Positions 16,872 to 26,359 are shown, counted from the stretch's first letter. The stretch: 64,000 bases of DNA from Actinoplanes philippinensis (GCF_900113015.1 NZ_FONV01000003.1:310001-374000); one strand, 5' to 3'. Notes: generated by a model from the sequence alone, not told the origin. Numbers and translations are program-made.

Positions 16872-19800
16872 ATGAGCTTCGAAGACGACGAGTACTGGGC
16901 GGACGAGTACGACGAGTACTCGTTCATGCCGAGTTCCGCGGTCAAGCAGGAGAAGCACTACACCAAACGCACCGTCCCGGACCCGGTCATGCCGACCCGC
17001 CGGCGCTCCGGCGGAGCCGACGACGGCAACCTCCGCCAGAAGCAGGCCGCCTTCGACAAGGAACGGCCCAGCTGGCTCGACGACCCCGACTTCGAGCCCA
17101 TCGACACCTCCGTCGACAACCTCGTCGGCGACGACTTCGACGACATCGACTTCAACCGGCCCGAGCTCGGCGTCGACTTCGACAAGCCCGACTTCCCGAT
17201 CGTCGACCCCGCGGCGCGCCCGGAGCTGCGGCGAGGCGGAGCGGACCGGCGCCGCGGCGGAGACAACCGCTATGAGCGTACGGCCGACACGAGCCGTGAC
17301 GACGACCGCGGATACGGGCCGTCGGCGCGCTACCACGAGGAGGCGCCGCCCCGCCGTGACGACCGCCGTGAGCGCCTCGGCGGGCGCGCGGACGACGGCG
17401 CCGGACGTCCCGGCGACAGTGCCGGCCGGCCGGGCGCCGGACGCCGTGACCGTGGGTGGGACGAGCGCGGCGACGGGGGGCCGGGTCGGCGCGACGAGCG
17501 GGACGGCCGGTGGGACGATCGCGATCACCGGTCCGCCGGCTGGGACCCGCGCGATCCGCGTGACGGCCGGGATCCGCGTGACCTGCGCGATCGCCGCGAC
17601 TTCGGCGATGGCCGCGATCCGCGTGATTCCCGTGGACCCGCCGATGGCCTCTCCTCGCGCGCTCCGGGTGGCACCCGCTCCTCGCGCGACATGGGCGACG
17701 CCCCTGGCTCCCGCGATCTTCGCGACGCGCGTGACCCCCGGGATCTTGGCGACCCGCGCGATTCCCGCGATCTTCGCGACCCGCGCGACTCCCGCGATCT
17801 TGGCGACTCCCGGGATCTTCGCGACCCGCGTGACTCCCGCGATCTTGGCGATGCCCGTGATCTTCGCGAACCGCGCGACTCCCGCGACGCCCGTGGTGAC
17901 CTGCGCGATGGTCGTGGCCCGCGGGACACGCGCGACTCCCGCAGCTCGCGGGACCTGCGCGACTCGCGGGGCCTGAGGGGTGAGCAGCGCGGCTCCGGTG
18001 ACATCCGCGACCCGCGGGGCTCGGGGGGCGACATCCGCGACGCGCTCGACCCGCAGGACCGGCGCGGTGACCAGGCCGACCGCGGCGCCACGCGGGACGG
18101 GCTCCGTACGCCGCAGAGTGATCGTCGCGATGATCTCCGTGATCCGATGGATGCCCGTGAGGTCCGCAATGACCCGCGTGAGGACCGCCGGGGACGAGGC
18201 CCGCGCGCCATGGAGATCCGTCCCGACGAGATGTGGGACGACGAGGGCCACATCGAGCGGGACGGCGAGCGGCCCGGCACCGGACGGACCATCGAGCTGG
18301 GCGCGGACGAGTACTGGGAGGAGCCCAGCCGTTCCCGGGACGACCGGCGGCGGACCGCTCGGCCCGGCGAGGCGTCCCGTCCGGCCGGATCCGGCGAGGC
18401 GTGGGGGGACGAGGACTTCGGCCCGATCCGCCCGGTCGGCGGACGCCGCACGCGACGCGACGAGGACACGCGGCGGTCCGGCCCGACTCGCCGCGACGAC
18501 TACGCGGTCACCGGACGTGCGCAGGTTCCGGCCGCCGGGCCGGAGCGCGGCGACGGCTTCGGTACGGCCGACGCGCCCTACGACGGCTACCGCCCGGAAC
18601 GCGACCCGCTGAGAGAGACGGCAGCGCCCGCGGCGGCGGACACCCGTGCCGTCCAGGGCGATCGTCGTCCCGCCACGGCCGACGACCCCCGCGCCCCCGG
18701 TGGCGACACCTCCCGTCCCGAACGCGGAACCGGCAGCGACGTCCCGAACCCGCTCACCGGGCGTGCGGAGGTCCGCGACGGATCCGGTCGTACCCCGGAC
18801 GGCCAGACCGAACCGGGCGACCGCCGGGAGACGACCGCGGACCGCGCGACCGGGCGGGGCAGCGCCGGAACCCATCGTGGCCCATCGCCCTCCGGAACCG
18901 GGCACGGCGACACCGGCGGCCACCGCGGAACGCCGGCCTCCGGAACCGAGCACGGCGCCGCCGGCAACGACCGCGGCGCACCGACATCTGGTGCGAGAGG
19001 CGCGGCGGGCGGGAACGAAATCGGACACGGCAATGCCGACGAACGCCGCGGCACACCGGCTCCGGGCGCCGGGGCCGCGGGCGGCCGGAACGAGACCGGA
19101 TTCGGCAGCGCCGGCGACCGCCGGACCACACCTGCCCCGGACGCCGGGACCGCAGGGGTCTGGAACGAGACCGGATTCGGCAGCGCCGACCAGCGCCACG
19201 GCACACCGGACACGAGCCCCGAGGCCGGCCACGACCGTGGCGCTCCGGCCCGGGACGCCGAAATCGCGGGCGGCCGGAGCGGCACCGGATTCGGCAGCGC
19301 CGGCGACCGCCGGACCGCACCAGCCGCGGACGCCGGAAGCGCCGGAAGCCGGAACGAGACCGGATTCGGCAGCGCCGACCAGCAGCGTGGCGCACCGGCG
19401 CCGGACGGCAGGGGCGAGGCCGGGCGCGTCGACAACGGTCACGGCCGTGCCACTCCGGCACCCGATGCCGCGGCCAACGGCGGCCTGATCGACAACGGAC
19501 AAGGCGGTGTCGGCAACCACCGCGGCGGGCCTGGTCCGCAGGCCGCGGGGACACCTGCCGCGGACGGCGCGCCGCGGACGGCAGACGGCCGGCCCGGGCC
19601 GACCGGTGCGGCGGGCACGGAGGCGAACGGCGGTCCGGCGCAGCAGGCGGATGCGGACGACGCCGGGCGGGACAAGTCCGGCAAGGACGAGCGGAAGGGG
19701 TCCGAGCGGCGCGGAGGGTGGCGTTCGGCCGTGGCGCGGCTCGTGCCGGGGCAGCGGGGCGGGTCCGACAAGCCCGCGGACCTCGGCGGCCACGACGGGG

Positions 19801-22800
19801 GCCCCGCGAACCCGGGAAGTGGAAACGGCGGCACCGACGGCGGGCCTCGTGTGGTGCGGAGGGCTGAGCCGCCCGTACCGCCGAAGGTCGTGAGCACCGC
19901 CCCGCAGCCGCCCGCGCCTCGCGTGATCAAGGCCGACCCGCCGGTGATGCCGCGTGTCGTCGCCGCTCCGGATCCGGTTCCGCCGGCCCGGGTCATCGGC
20001 CCGAACGGACCGCAGCCCGGCCCCGAATCGGTACGTCCGGACGCGGGGGCCGCCCGTGGTCCGGTGACCGGCCGCAACGGTGCCGCACCCGGGCCGGGAG
20101 CTGTCGGACAGGGACCTGCCGGATCGACGCCGTCACCGGGCGGGCCCGCGACCGTGCCCGCACAGGGCGCCCCGGGGACGGTGGCCGGCGCCGGCTCACC
20201 TACCGGTTCCGCGGACGCGCGCTGGAACGGCCCGGGCGGACGTCCTGACGTCACCGGAGGCTTCGAACGACCCGGCGACAACCAATGGGGCGGCACGGGC
20301 GGACGCCCCGACGTCACCGGAGGCTTCGAACGACCCAGCGACCCCCGCTGGAGCGGCACGGGCGGACGCCCCGACGTCACCGGAGGCTTCGAACGACCCG
20401 GCGACCCCCGCTGGAGCGGCACGGGCGGACGCCCGGACGTCACCGGAGGCTTCGAACGACCCGGCGATCCCCGCTGGGGCGGCGCGGGCGGACGCCCGGA
20501 CGTCACTGGAGGCTTTGAACGACCCGGCGACAACCAATGGGGCGGTACGGGCGGGCGCCCGGACGTCACCGGTGGATTTGAACGACCCGGTGGGCCCGGC
20601 GACGGCCGGTCGCGGCGGTCTCCGCGGACAGCGCATGTGTTCCTTCCCGAAGGGGACGGGCCATGGGCCATGGTTCCGGACGAGGCTCAGCCGGCTGCCG
20701 GGGCTCGGCCGGTCTCGCCGTCCGGCGCCACCGGGCATCCGGCGCCGGGTGCGGCCTGGCCGCCGGCGGCACGACCGCAGACGCCGGCCGGTGATGTCGG
20801 TCAGGGTGCGAACGCCGTTCCGGGTCAGGATCCGGCCGGTCGTCCCTCGGCGGCCACGGCTTGGCCGCCCGCCAATCGGGCCGCGCCCGGAGCGCAGGGC
20901 ACGGGTGAGACGACCGCGGGGTCGCCGCAGCCGATCGCCGGTGGACCGCAGTTCGCTCCGGGTGGCCAGCCGTCGGCTCCGGCGATGCCCCAGTCCGCAC
21001 AGGGCCGTCGGCAGGCCGTGCCGGGTGGGCCGCAGGGCGGTCCGGGCGTTCCCTCGGTGATTCCTGGAGGGCCGCAGGGCGGTCCCGGCGTTCCCCCAGT
21101 GATTCCTGGTGGGTTGCAGGCGGAGCCGGGGGTTCCGCCGATGGTTCCTGGTGGGCCGCAGGCCGGCTCCGGGGTGCCTCCGATGGTTACCGGTGCGCCG
21201 CAGGTCGCTCCCGGGACTTCCCCGATGGTGGCCGGCGGGTCGCAGGCCGGTCCGCACGGTGCGCCGCCTTCGCCGGATCCCAGTGGTCTGGGCTCGTCGT
21301 GGAACGGCTTCGGGTCGCACGGAGCACCCGGGAACGGTGCGCCCTCCGGGCCGGCGACCGGTGCCAACGTGCCTCGGCCGGCGCCCCCGGCGGATGGCGG
21401 CGGGTCCCGGAACGGTTTCGGTGCGCCGGGCGCGCCCCAGGCCGGTGGGGGACCGAACAGCACCGCGCCTCGGTCGGCTCCGCCCGCGTCGAGTGGTGTG
21501 CCGTTCGGGGCGGCGAACGGTTTCGGACACGGACCGGGAACGGCGTCCCCCACGAGCGCCGCCTGGGACGGTCCCACGGGAGATCAGGCCGCTGTGGGCA
21601 ATGTGCCGGGTTCGGCGCCGGCCTCGGGTGGTCCGCGGGCCGGCACGCACGCTGCCGGCGCACAGTCCGGCAGCGGGGTCGCACCGCAGTCCGGTTCGGG
21701 TGCGGAATCCCGTGGGCCCGGATCGGCCGGAGCCGCGACACCCACCTCGGGTGCGCAGGCTGGTCAGCCCGGATGGAACGGGACCACACCGGCATCCCCG
21801 GCGTCCGGCACCGGACCGCACGCCGGACGGAACGGGACCACACCGGCATCCCCAGCGTCCGGCACCGGACCGCGGGCCGGATGGAACGGGACCACACCGG
21901 TGTCTCCGGCTGCGCCGATCGGGGCAGACGGACGGCGGAACGGGGCAACGCCGGTTTCTCCGGCGGCTGGCGCCGGGGCGGACGGACGGGAAACCGGATG
22001 GAACGCGGCCACTCCGGTGTCCCCCGCGCCCATTGCGAACTCCGCTGCTCTCGGCTACCCGCTGGAGGGAAGGCGGAACGGGACGGCACCGGTTTCCCCG
22101 GGTGCTCCCGCGGGAACGGACGGGCGGCAGGGCGGACGTAGCGGGGTCAACCCGGTGTCTTCCGCGCCCACCGCGAACTCTGCTCCTCCCGGCTACGCGC
22201 TGGGCGGGCGGCAGACCGGCCGGAACGGAGCGGCTCCGGTCTCTCCGGCGGCGGGCGCGGGAGCGGACGGGCTGCAGGACGGCTGGAGCCGGGTCACTCC
22301 GGTGTCACCGGCACCCGCGTCTGCGAGCGAGAACGGCCAGGCCGGACGGGGCGAGAACGGGCAGACCGGACGGGGCGAGAACGGCCAGGCCGGACAGGTC
22401 GAGAACTCGTGGGCCGCGGGCGGCGGGAACGGGCGGGGTGGCGCCTCGCCGGTCTCTGGTGCGCCGGCCGGGGGCGGGCGGTCGGGGGCGGATGCCGGCG
22501 GCACGGCTGAGCGGCCCACGGTGGCGCTGCCCAAGCCCGGCTCGCCGGCCGACGCCGGCGTGGGCGGGCCGAGTGCGGCCGGGCGGGAGAAGATCGGGTT
22601 CCCGTTGACGCGGCCGGGGTCGGGTGAGTCGGATCAGCCGTACATGGATGCGGATGGGACGCTGCACAACCTGCGGCCGATCGGGCGGCTGGAGACGTCC
22701 GGGCCGGACACCGAGCCGCGGCGGTATGCGGATACGGCGTTCGGTGGTGGCTGGTTCGTCAGCAAGGCCGGTGCGAAGACCGCCGAGGACGGCACGGCTG

Positions 22801-24011
22801 GCGCGGGCACGAACGGGGCCGCCGCTAGTGCCGGCGGCCCGGGCGGGCGGCACGCCTCCGCAGATCCGGCGAACCAGACGAGCGGCAACGCGGATCAGGC
22901 GGATGGCAGTGCGGGCCAGGCAGGCGCCGGCCAGGCAAGCGCGGGCCAGGCAGGCGCCGGCCAGGCAAGCGCGGGCCAGGCAGGCACGGGCCGGGCAGGC
23001 GCCGGCCAGGCAGGCGCGGACCGGGCAGGCGCTGGCCAGGCAGGCGCGGACCAGGCGGGCGGCGACGCCGGCCGGACGAGCGGAGACGGCGACGGCGGCG
23101 GCCGGAGCGGTGATGTGGCCGGCGAGGGTTCGGCAGCGCTGGCCGACGGGGCCGCGTCCACCGGGCTCGGAGCCTCGGGGGCGGAAGCGTCCGCCGGATC
23201 GCGGCCCGGGAGTACTGCGGGTGACGATCAGGTCGGCGGCACCGCCCGGCCGGAGGGCAACGGCCGGCAGGGCGCCGGCCAGGACGGCAACGGCGCGCAG
23301 AGCGGCAACGGCCGGCAGGCGGCGGCGCGTGACGTGCCTCGCGGGCCCGAGCTGGCGCCGCATCTGCCGCTGACGGCGGCGGAGCTGTCCGCGATCCGGT
23401 GGCGGCTGGACGGGGCGACGCTTCGTGAGGTCGTCGACAACCGGGACGCTCTGCGGGCGCTCGGGGAACGGCTCGACGGGCCGCTCACCGACGAGGCGGA
23501 CAACATCGTCAAGGCGGGGCTGCTGAGCGTACGCGCGGAGGTGTACCGGCTGCTCGGCGAGCTGGGCATGGCCGCGGCCGCGAGCCGGCTGGCTCTGGCG
23601 CACGCCGAGTCGGCGCAGGATCTGCAGTCGATGGTGATCGCTCAGGCGGAGCTGGCGCACGTGTTGCGGCTGCGGGGCGACTACATGGAGGCGGACCGGC
23701 TGTTCGAGCGGGCGCTGGAGGCGGAGGTGTCGCCGGCGGTGCGCAGTGTGGTGCACGAGAACGCCGGGCGCAGCTGCTTCGACCAGGGGCGGCACATGGA
23801 GGCGCTGGATCATTTCGCGCGGGCGATCCGGCTGGGCGCCCCGGAGGACACCGATCTGGTGGAGCGTATCGGGGTGTGCCTGGAGGCCGTCTACATCCAT
23901 GTGCTGCGGGACGGCTGGGGTCCGTACCCCCGCAGGTCTCCGGAGATCCTGGCCCCGCTGGGCGGCCGGCCGGACGCGGACGGTGACCAGGCGGCGCAGC
24001 CGGGGCAGTGA
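16872..24011 (+). CDS. Giant repeat-rich protein with C-terminal TPR-like domain
   Basis: One uninterrupted frame of about 2379 residues. The ATG at 16872 starts an acidic head, MSFEDDEYWADEYDEYSF, that looks like a genuine N-terminus; no clear Shine-Dalgarno is visible. Order: acidic region to ~115; charged Arg-Asp repeats about 225-400; Gly/Ala/Thr-rich repeats to ~950; Pro-rich stretch; six RPDVTGGFERP units at 1124-1240; Pro/Gly repeats about 1385-1460; TPVSPA units about 1630-1815; Ala/Gly pentapeptides about 2014-2063; and from about 2157 a folded all-helical domain resembling TPRs (RAEVYRLLGELGMAAAASRL, AELAHVLRLRGDYMEADRLF, AGRSCFDQGRHMEALDHFAR). There is no signal peptide or membrane segment. 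The middle is probably disordered. Function is unknown; the TPR end suggests a protein-binding scaffold. It ends 1 nt before the convergent cyclase gene. Confidence 0.75.
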   Translation: MSFEDDEYWADEYDEYSFMPSSAVKQEKHYTKRTVPDPVMPTRRRSGGADDGNLRQKQAAFDKERPSWLDDPDFEPIDTSVDNLVGDDFDDIDFNRPELGVDFDKPDFPIVDPAARPELRRGGADRRRGGDNRYERTADTSRDDDRGYGPSARYHEEAPPRRDDRRERLGGRADDGAGRPGDSAGRPGAGRRDRGWDERGDGGPGRRDERDGRWDDRDHRSAGWDPRDPRDGRDPRDLRDRRDFGDGRDPRDSRGPADGLSSRAPGGTRSSRDMGDAPGSRDLRDARDPRDLGDPRDSRDLRDPRDSRDLGDSRDLRDPRDSRDLGDARDLREPRDSRDARGDLRDGRGPRDTRDSRSSRDLRDSRGLRGEQRGSGDIRDPRGSGGDIRDALDPQDRRGDQADRGATRDGLRTPQSDRRDDLRDPMDAREVRNDPREDRRGRGPRAMEIRPDEMWDDEGHIERDGERPGTGRTIELGADEYWEEPSRSRDDRRRTARPGEASRPAGSGEAWGDEDFGPIRPVGGRRTRRDEDTRRSGPTRRDDYAVTGRAQVPAAGPERGDGFGTADAPYDGYRPERDPLRETAAPAAADTRAVQGDRRPATADDPRAPGGDTSRPERGTGSDVPNPLTGRAEVRDGSGRTPDGQTEPGDRRETTADRATGRGSAGTHRGPSPSGTGHGDTGGHRGTPASGTEHGAAGNDRGAPTSGARGAAGGNEIGHGNADERRGTPAPGAGAAGGRNETGFGSAGDRRTTPAPDAGTAGVWNETGFGSADQRHGTPDTSPEAGHDRGAPARDAEIAGGRSGTGFGSAGDRRTAPAADAGSAGSRNETGFGSADQQRGAPAPDGRGEAGRVDNGHGRATPAPDAAANGGLIDNGQGGVGNHRGGPGPQAAGTPAADGAPRTADGRPGPTGAAGTEANGGPAQQADADDAGRDKSGKDERKGSERRGGWRSAVARLVPGQRGGSDKPADLGGHDGGPANPGSGNGGTDGGPRVVRRAEPPVPPKVVSTAPQPPAPRVIKADPPVMPRVVAAPDPVPPARVIGPNGPQPGPESVRPDAGAARGPVTGRNGAAPGPGAVGQGPAGSTPSPGGPATVPAQGAPGTVAGAGSPTGSADARWNGPGGRPDVTGGFERPGDNQWGGTGGRPDVTGGFERPSDPRWSGTGGRPDVTGGFERPGDPRWSGTGGRPDVTGGFERPGDPRWGGAGGRPDVTGGFERPGDNQWGGTGGRPDVTGGFERPGGPGDGRSRRSPRTAHVFLPEGDGPWAMVPDEAQPAAGARPVSPSGATGHPAPGAAWPPAARPQTPAGDVGQGANAVPGQDPAGRPSAATAWPPANRAAPGAQGTGETTAGSPQPIAGGPQFAPGGQPSAPAMPQSAQGRRQAVPGGPQGGPGVPSVIPGGPQGGPGVPPVIPGGLQAEPGVPPMVPGGPQAGSGVPPMVTGAPQVAPGTSPMVAGGSQAGPHGAPPSPDPSGLGSSWNGFGSHGAPGNGAPSGPATGANVPRPAPPADGGGSRNGFGAPGAPQAGGGPNSTAPRSAPPASSGVPFGAANGFGHGPGTASPTSAAWDGPTGDQAAVGNVPGSAPASGGPRAGTHAAGAQSGSGVAPQSGSGAESRGPGSAGAATPTSGAQAGQPGWNGTTPASPASGTGPHAGRNGTTPASPASGTGPRAGWNGTTPVSPAAPIGADGRRNGATPVSPAAGAGADGRETGWNAATPVSPAPIANSAALGYPLEGRRNGTAPVSPGAPAGTDGRQGGRSGVNPVSSAPTANSAPPGYALGGRQTGRNGAAPVSPAAGAGADGLQDGWSRVTPVSPAPASASENGQAGRGENGQTGRGENGQAGQVENSWAAGGGNGRGGASPVSGAPAGGGRSGADAGGTAERPTVALPKPGSPADAGVGGPSAAGREKIGFPLTRPGSGESDQPYMDADGTLHNLRPIGRLETSGPDTEPRRYADTAFGGGWFVSKAGAKTAEDGTAGAGTNGAAASAGGPGGRHASADPANQTSGNADQADGSAGQAGAGQASAGQAGAGQASAGQAGTGRAGAGQAGADRAGAGQAGADQAGGDAGRTSGDGDGGGRSGDVAGEGSAALADGAASTGLGASGAEASAGSRPGSTAGDDQVGGTARPEGNGRQGAGQDGNGAQSGNGRQAAARDVPRGPELAPHLPLTAAELSAIRWRLDGATLREVVDNRDALRALGERLDGPLTDEADNIVKAGLLSVRAEVYRLLGELGMAAAASRLALAHAESAQDLQSMVIAQAELAHVLRLRGDYMEADRLFERALEAEVSPAVRSVVHENAGRSCFDQGRHMEALDHFARAIRLGAPEDTDLVERIGVCLEAVYIHVLRDGWGPYPRRSPEILAPLGGRPDADGDQAAQPGQ
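17540..18070 (+). repeat. Arg-Asp (RD) repeat block in the giant gene
   Basis: Imperfect repeats that encode strings of DPRD, DSRD, DLRD and DLGD. The DNA uses recurring cgcgat/cgcgac codon pairs. The mixed charge makes a highly charged, probably extended segment. Confidence 0.85.
20241..20592 (+). repeat. 63-bp tandem repeat, about 5.5 copies, in the giant gene
   Basis: Units start at 20241, 20304 and every 63 bp after that. Each encodes 21 residues beginning RPDVTGGFERP, then a variable GDNQW/SDPRW/GDPRW part and GG. Copies are nearly identical at DNA level, which implies recent expansion or homogenisation. Confidence 0.95.
21020..21240 (+). repeat. 45-bp Pro/Gly repeat in the giant gene
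   Basis: About five degenerate 15-residue units of the form GGPQGGPGVPPVIP, reading through in frame. Confidence 0.75.
21770..22310 (+). repeat. TPVSPA-type repeats in the giant gene
   Basis: About nine degenerate units of 17-25 residues centred on NGTTPASPASGTGP or NGATPVSPA, Thr/Ser/Pro-rich. Confidence 0.75.
22911..23058 (+). repeat. 15-bp Ala/Gly repeat, about ten copies, in the giant gene
   Basis: Tandem ggccaggcaggcgcc-like units encode GQAGA, GQASA, GRAGA and DQAGA pentapeptides. The first copies alternate as exact 30-bp pairs. Confidence 0.9.
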
Positions 24012-24012
24012 G

Positions 24013-25044
24013 TCAGGCGGTGGCGGCGAGCGGGTGTGGCGGCACGGCCATCATGCTGCGCCCGCGGCCGCCCTCCTTGGCCCGGTAGAGCGCGGCGTCG
24101 GCGGCTTTCTGCAGGTCGTCGCCGTTGTCGGCGTGGTCGGGGAGGACGGCGATGCCGATGCTGAGGCTGGGTGGGCCGGACGGCAGGCCGGTGGCGGCGG
24201 CGACGCGGGCGCGGGCGAGTTCGGTGAAGCGGACGGCGCCGTAGGGTGCGGCCCGCAGCAGCACGGCGAACTCGTCGCCGCCGAGACGGGCGACCATGTG
24301 GCGGCGGTCCTCGGCGGCTTCGCGGAGGGCGTCGGCGACGGTACGCAGGGCGAGGTCCCCGACCGCATGCCCCCAGGTGTCGTTGATCGTCTTGAAGTGG
24401 TCGACGTCGATCATGATGAGGGCGACCGGCTCGTGGTGGCCGGCGGTGGCGACGGCGGCGTCCAGCTCGGCGTCGAAGGCGCGCCGGTTCGCGGCTCCGG
24501 TGAGCGAGTCGGAGGTGGCCTGGGTCTCCAGGACGCCGCGGAGCCGGTCGTTGCGTTCGCGGAGGCCGGCGACGACGACGGCGGTCATCGACATGGCCAC
24601 GGTGATGGCGATCCAGTCGAGGAGCGCCTGCCCGCTCTCCTGGAACTGGAAGGCGGTGAGCGCGTGGCCGGCGGAGATCTGCGCCACGGTGAGGGCGACG
24701 AGGCGGCGGTTGAGGAACATCGCGGCGTAGAGCAGCGGCCACAGGTAGAACAGTTGCGGGCCCATGGTGGCGTCCGCGGTGCCGACGTTGAGGGCGGTGA
24801 TGACGCCCGCGCCGAGGAGGGGTACGAGCAGCCAGAACGGCCGCGGCATGCGCTCGGGGCGGCGCAGGCAGATCAGGCCGACGACGGTCAGCGCGCACGA
24901 CGTGATGGCCAGGGCGACGACCTCGGGCAGGGGGTCGCCGAGCTTCATCAGGACACCGGTGACGAAGTTGTAGGGCCCGGCGGCCAGCATCAGGTAGGCG
25001 ACGGCACGGGCGGCGCCGTGCATGTCGCGCAACTGATGGGCCAA
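24013..25044 (-). CDS. Membrane diguanylate cyclase (GGDEF)
   Basis: A 343-residue protein. The N-terminal half has about six hydrophobic segments. A short coiled linker (LRERNDRLRGVLETQA) leads to a GGDEF domain from about residue 180: DSLTGAANRRAFDAEL, LIMIDVDHFKTINDTWGHAVGD and the active-site RLGGDEFAVLL, then LSIGIAV. All catalytic residues are kept, so it should make c-di-GMP from two GTP. The RxxD product-inhibition site is absent (DRRH occupies its place). The TTG at 25044 has GGAGGA 8 nt before it; the ATG seven codons later is an alternative. It is convergent with the giant gene, 1 nt apart. Confidence 0.9.
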   Translation of the reverse strand: MAHQLRDMHGAARAVAYLMLAAGPYNFVTGVLMKLGDPLPEVVALAITSCALTVVGLICLRRPERMPRPFWLLVPLLGAGVITALNVGTADATMGPQLFYLWPLLYAAMFLNRRLVALTVAQISAGHALTAFQFQESGQALLDWIAITVAMSMTAVVVAGLRERNDRLRGVLETQATSDSLTGAANRRAFDAELDAAVATAGHHEPVALIMIDVDHFKTINDTWGHAVGDLALRTVADALREAAEDRRHMVARLGGDEFAVLLRAAPYGAVRFTELARARVAAATGLPSGPPSLSIGIAVLPDHADNGDDLQKAADAALYRAKEGGRGRSMMAVPPHPLAATA

Positions 25045-25080
25045 GGCGTGCTCCTCCGGGTCCGGTCGAAACCTTCATTC

Positions 25081-25148
25081 GGTTGCGGAAGGCGGCACCT
25101 GAGGTTCCGGGAGGCGGCACCTGAGGGTTCCGGCAGGCGGCGCCTGCG
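25081..25148. repeat. Three imperfect ~23-bp direct repeats
   Basis: Three copies of a unit of the form GGTTCCGG.AGGCGGCACCTG lie in tandem between the cyclase gene and the exporter operon, followed by a partial fourth. It is non-coding DNA. Confidence 0.7.
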
Positions 25149-25174
25149 ACGTTGCCGGAGGGCGGGGCAGGGTC

Positions 25175-26359
25175 TCATTCGGTACGCAGGGCGACCACCG
25201 GGTCGAGCCGGCCGGCCCGCTGTGCCGGGACCACGCCGAAGATGATGCCGACGGCCGCGGACACCCCGAACGCGAGCGCCATCGACCACCAGGTGAGCGC
25301 CGCCGGGACGGGGCTGAGCCGGTCGACGAGCAGGGCCGTGCCGCCGCCGAGGAGCATGCCGAGGATGCCACCGGTGGTGGTGAGCAGCACCGCTTCGAGC
25401 AGGAACTGCAGGCCGATGTCGCGGGGCCGGGCGCCGACGGCCTTGCGCAAGCCGATCTCCTTCGTCCGTTCGCGGACCGAGACGAGCATGATGTTGGAGA
25501 CGCCGACCCCGCCGACGAGCAGGCTGATCCCGGCGATCGCGGCGAGGACGCCGGTGAGCACGCCGAGGATGTCGCCGAGCACGCCGAGGATCTGCTCCTG
25601 GGTGACGGCGGAGAAGTCGGTGTCGGGGTGGCGGTCGGTGAGGGCCGCGACGACGGCGGTGGAGAGGTCGCCGATCCGGTCACGGTCGGGGGCGCGGATG
25701 GCGATGCCGTCGATGCGCTCGGTGCCGAGCAGGCGCTGGGCGGCGGTGACCGGCACGTGCACCTCGCCGTCGCGGTCGACGCCGAGGCTCTGCCCGAGCG
25801 GTTCGAAGACGCCGATCACCCGGAACCGGACCCCGCCGATGGTGATCTGCCGGCCGATCGGGTCCCGGTCGGCGAACAGGGTGCGGGCCAGGCCGGCGCC
25901 GAGGACCGCGACCCGGCGGCCGGTGCTGACGTCGGTCCGGGTCAGGTAGCTGCCGCGGTCGAGGTTGCGGACGAAGACGGTCGGGGTGGTCTCCAGGACG
26001 CCCTGCATGCTGGCGAAACCGGTCCGCGACCCGGCGCGGACCGTCTCACCGGAGGCGATGGTGACCGCCACCCGGCTGCGGTCGCCGACCACCCGGTTGA
26101 TCGCGTCGATGTCGTCCAGGGTGAGCGGCGACGAGGTGGGCGCCGAACCGGCCTGGATGCGGCCCGGGACGACCAGCAGCAGGTTCGAGCCGAGGCCCTC
26201 GACCTGGTTCTCGATCTGCTGCTTGGTGCCGGTGCCGATGGCGACCAGGGCGACGACCGCGGCCACCCCGATGATCACGCCGAGCATGGTGAGCATGCTG
26301 CGCAGCCGGTTGGCGCGCAGCGCGTCGAGAGCGACCCGCCAGGCCTCAGCGAGTCTCAC
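25175..26359 (-). CDS. MacB-like ABC exporter permease (FtsX family)
   Basis: A 394-residue MacB-type permease without a fused ATPase. It has four transmembrane segments, one near the N-terminus ([20 protein letters not shown]) and three at the C-terminus. Between them lies a large extracellular MacB_PCD domain ([45 protein letters not shown]). The final segment contains the conserved [22 protein letters not shown] motif. The GTG at 26359 overlaps the ATPase gene by 14 nt. Together with the ATPase and adaptor genes just upstream it forms a tripartite-like exporter, probably for a peptide, antibiotic or lipid; the substrate is unknown. Confidence 0.9.
   Translation of the reverse strand: MRLAEAWRVALDALRANRLRSMLTMLGVIIGVAAVVALVAIGTGTKQQIENQVEGLGSNLLLVVPGRIQAGSAPTSSPLTLDDIDAINRVVGDRSRVAVTIASGETVRAGSRTGFASMQGVLETTPTVFVRNLDRGSYLTRTDVSTGRRVAVLGAGLARTLFADRDPIGRQITIGGVRFRVIGVFEPLGQSLGVDRDGEVHVPVTAAQRLLGTERIDGIAIRAPDRDRIGDLSTAVVAALTDRHPDTDFSAVTQEQILGVLGDILGVLTGVLAAIAGISLLVGGVGVSNIMLVSVRERTKEIGLRKAVGARPRDIGLQFLLEAVLLTTTGGILGMLLGGGTALLVDRLSPVPAALTWWSMALAFGVSAAVGIIFGVVPAQRAGRLDPVVALRTE

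Noticed and set aside
16650..19793. A 1047-codon open frame on the minus strand under the giant gene
   Set aside because: It mirrors the Arg-Asp and Gly/Ala repeats of the plus-strand gene, has no ribosome binding site or domain, and stops mid-gene. Long antisense frames are expected where GC at third positions is near saturation.
20241..20592. Antisense or non-coding origin of the 63-bp array (iteron-like or origin)
   Set aside because: Units are in phase with the gene on both sides and encode a regular peptide; no DnaA-type boxes are seen.
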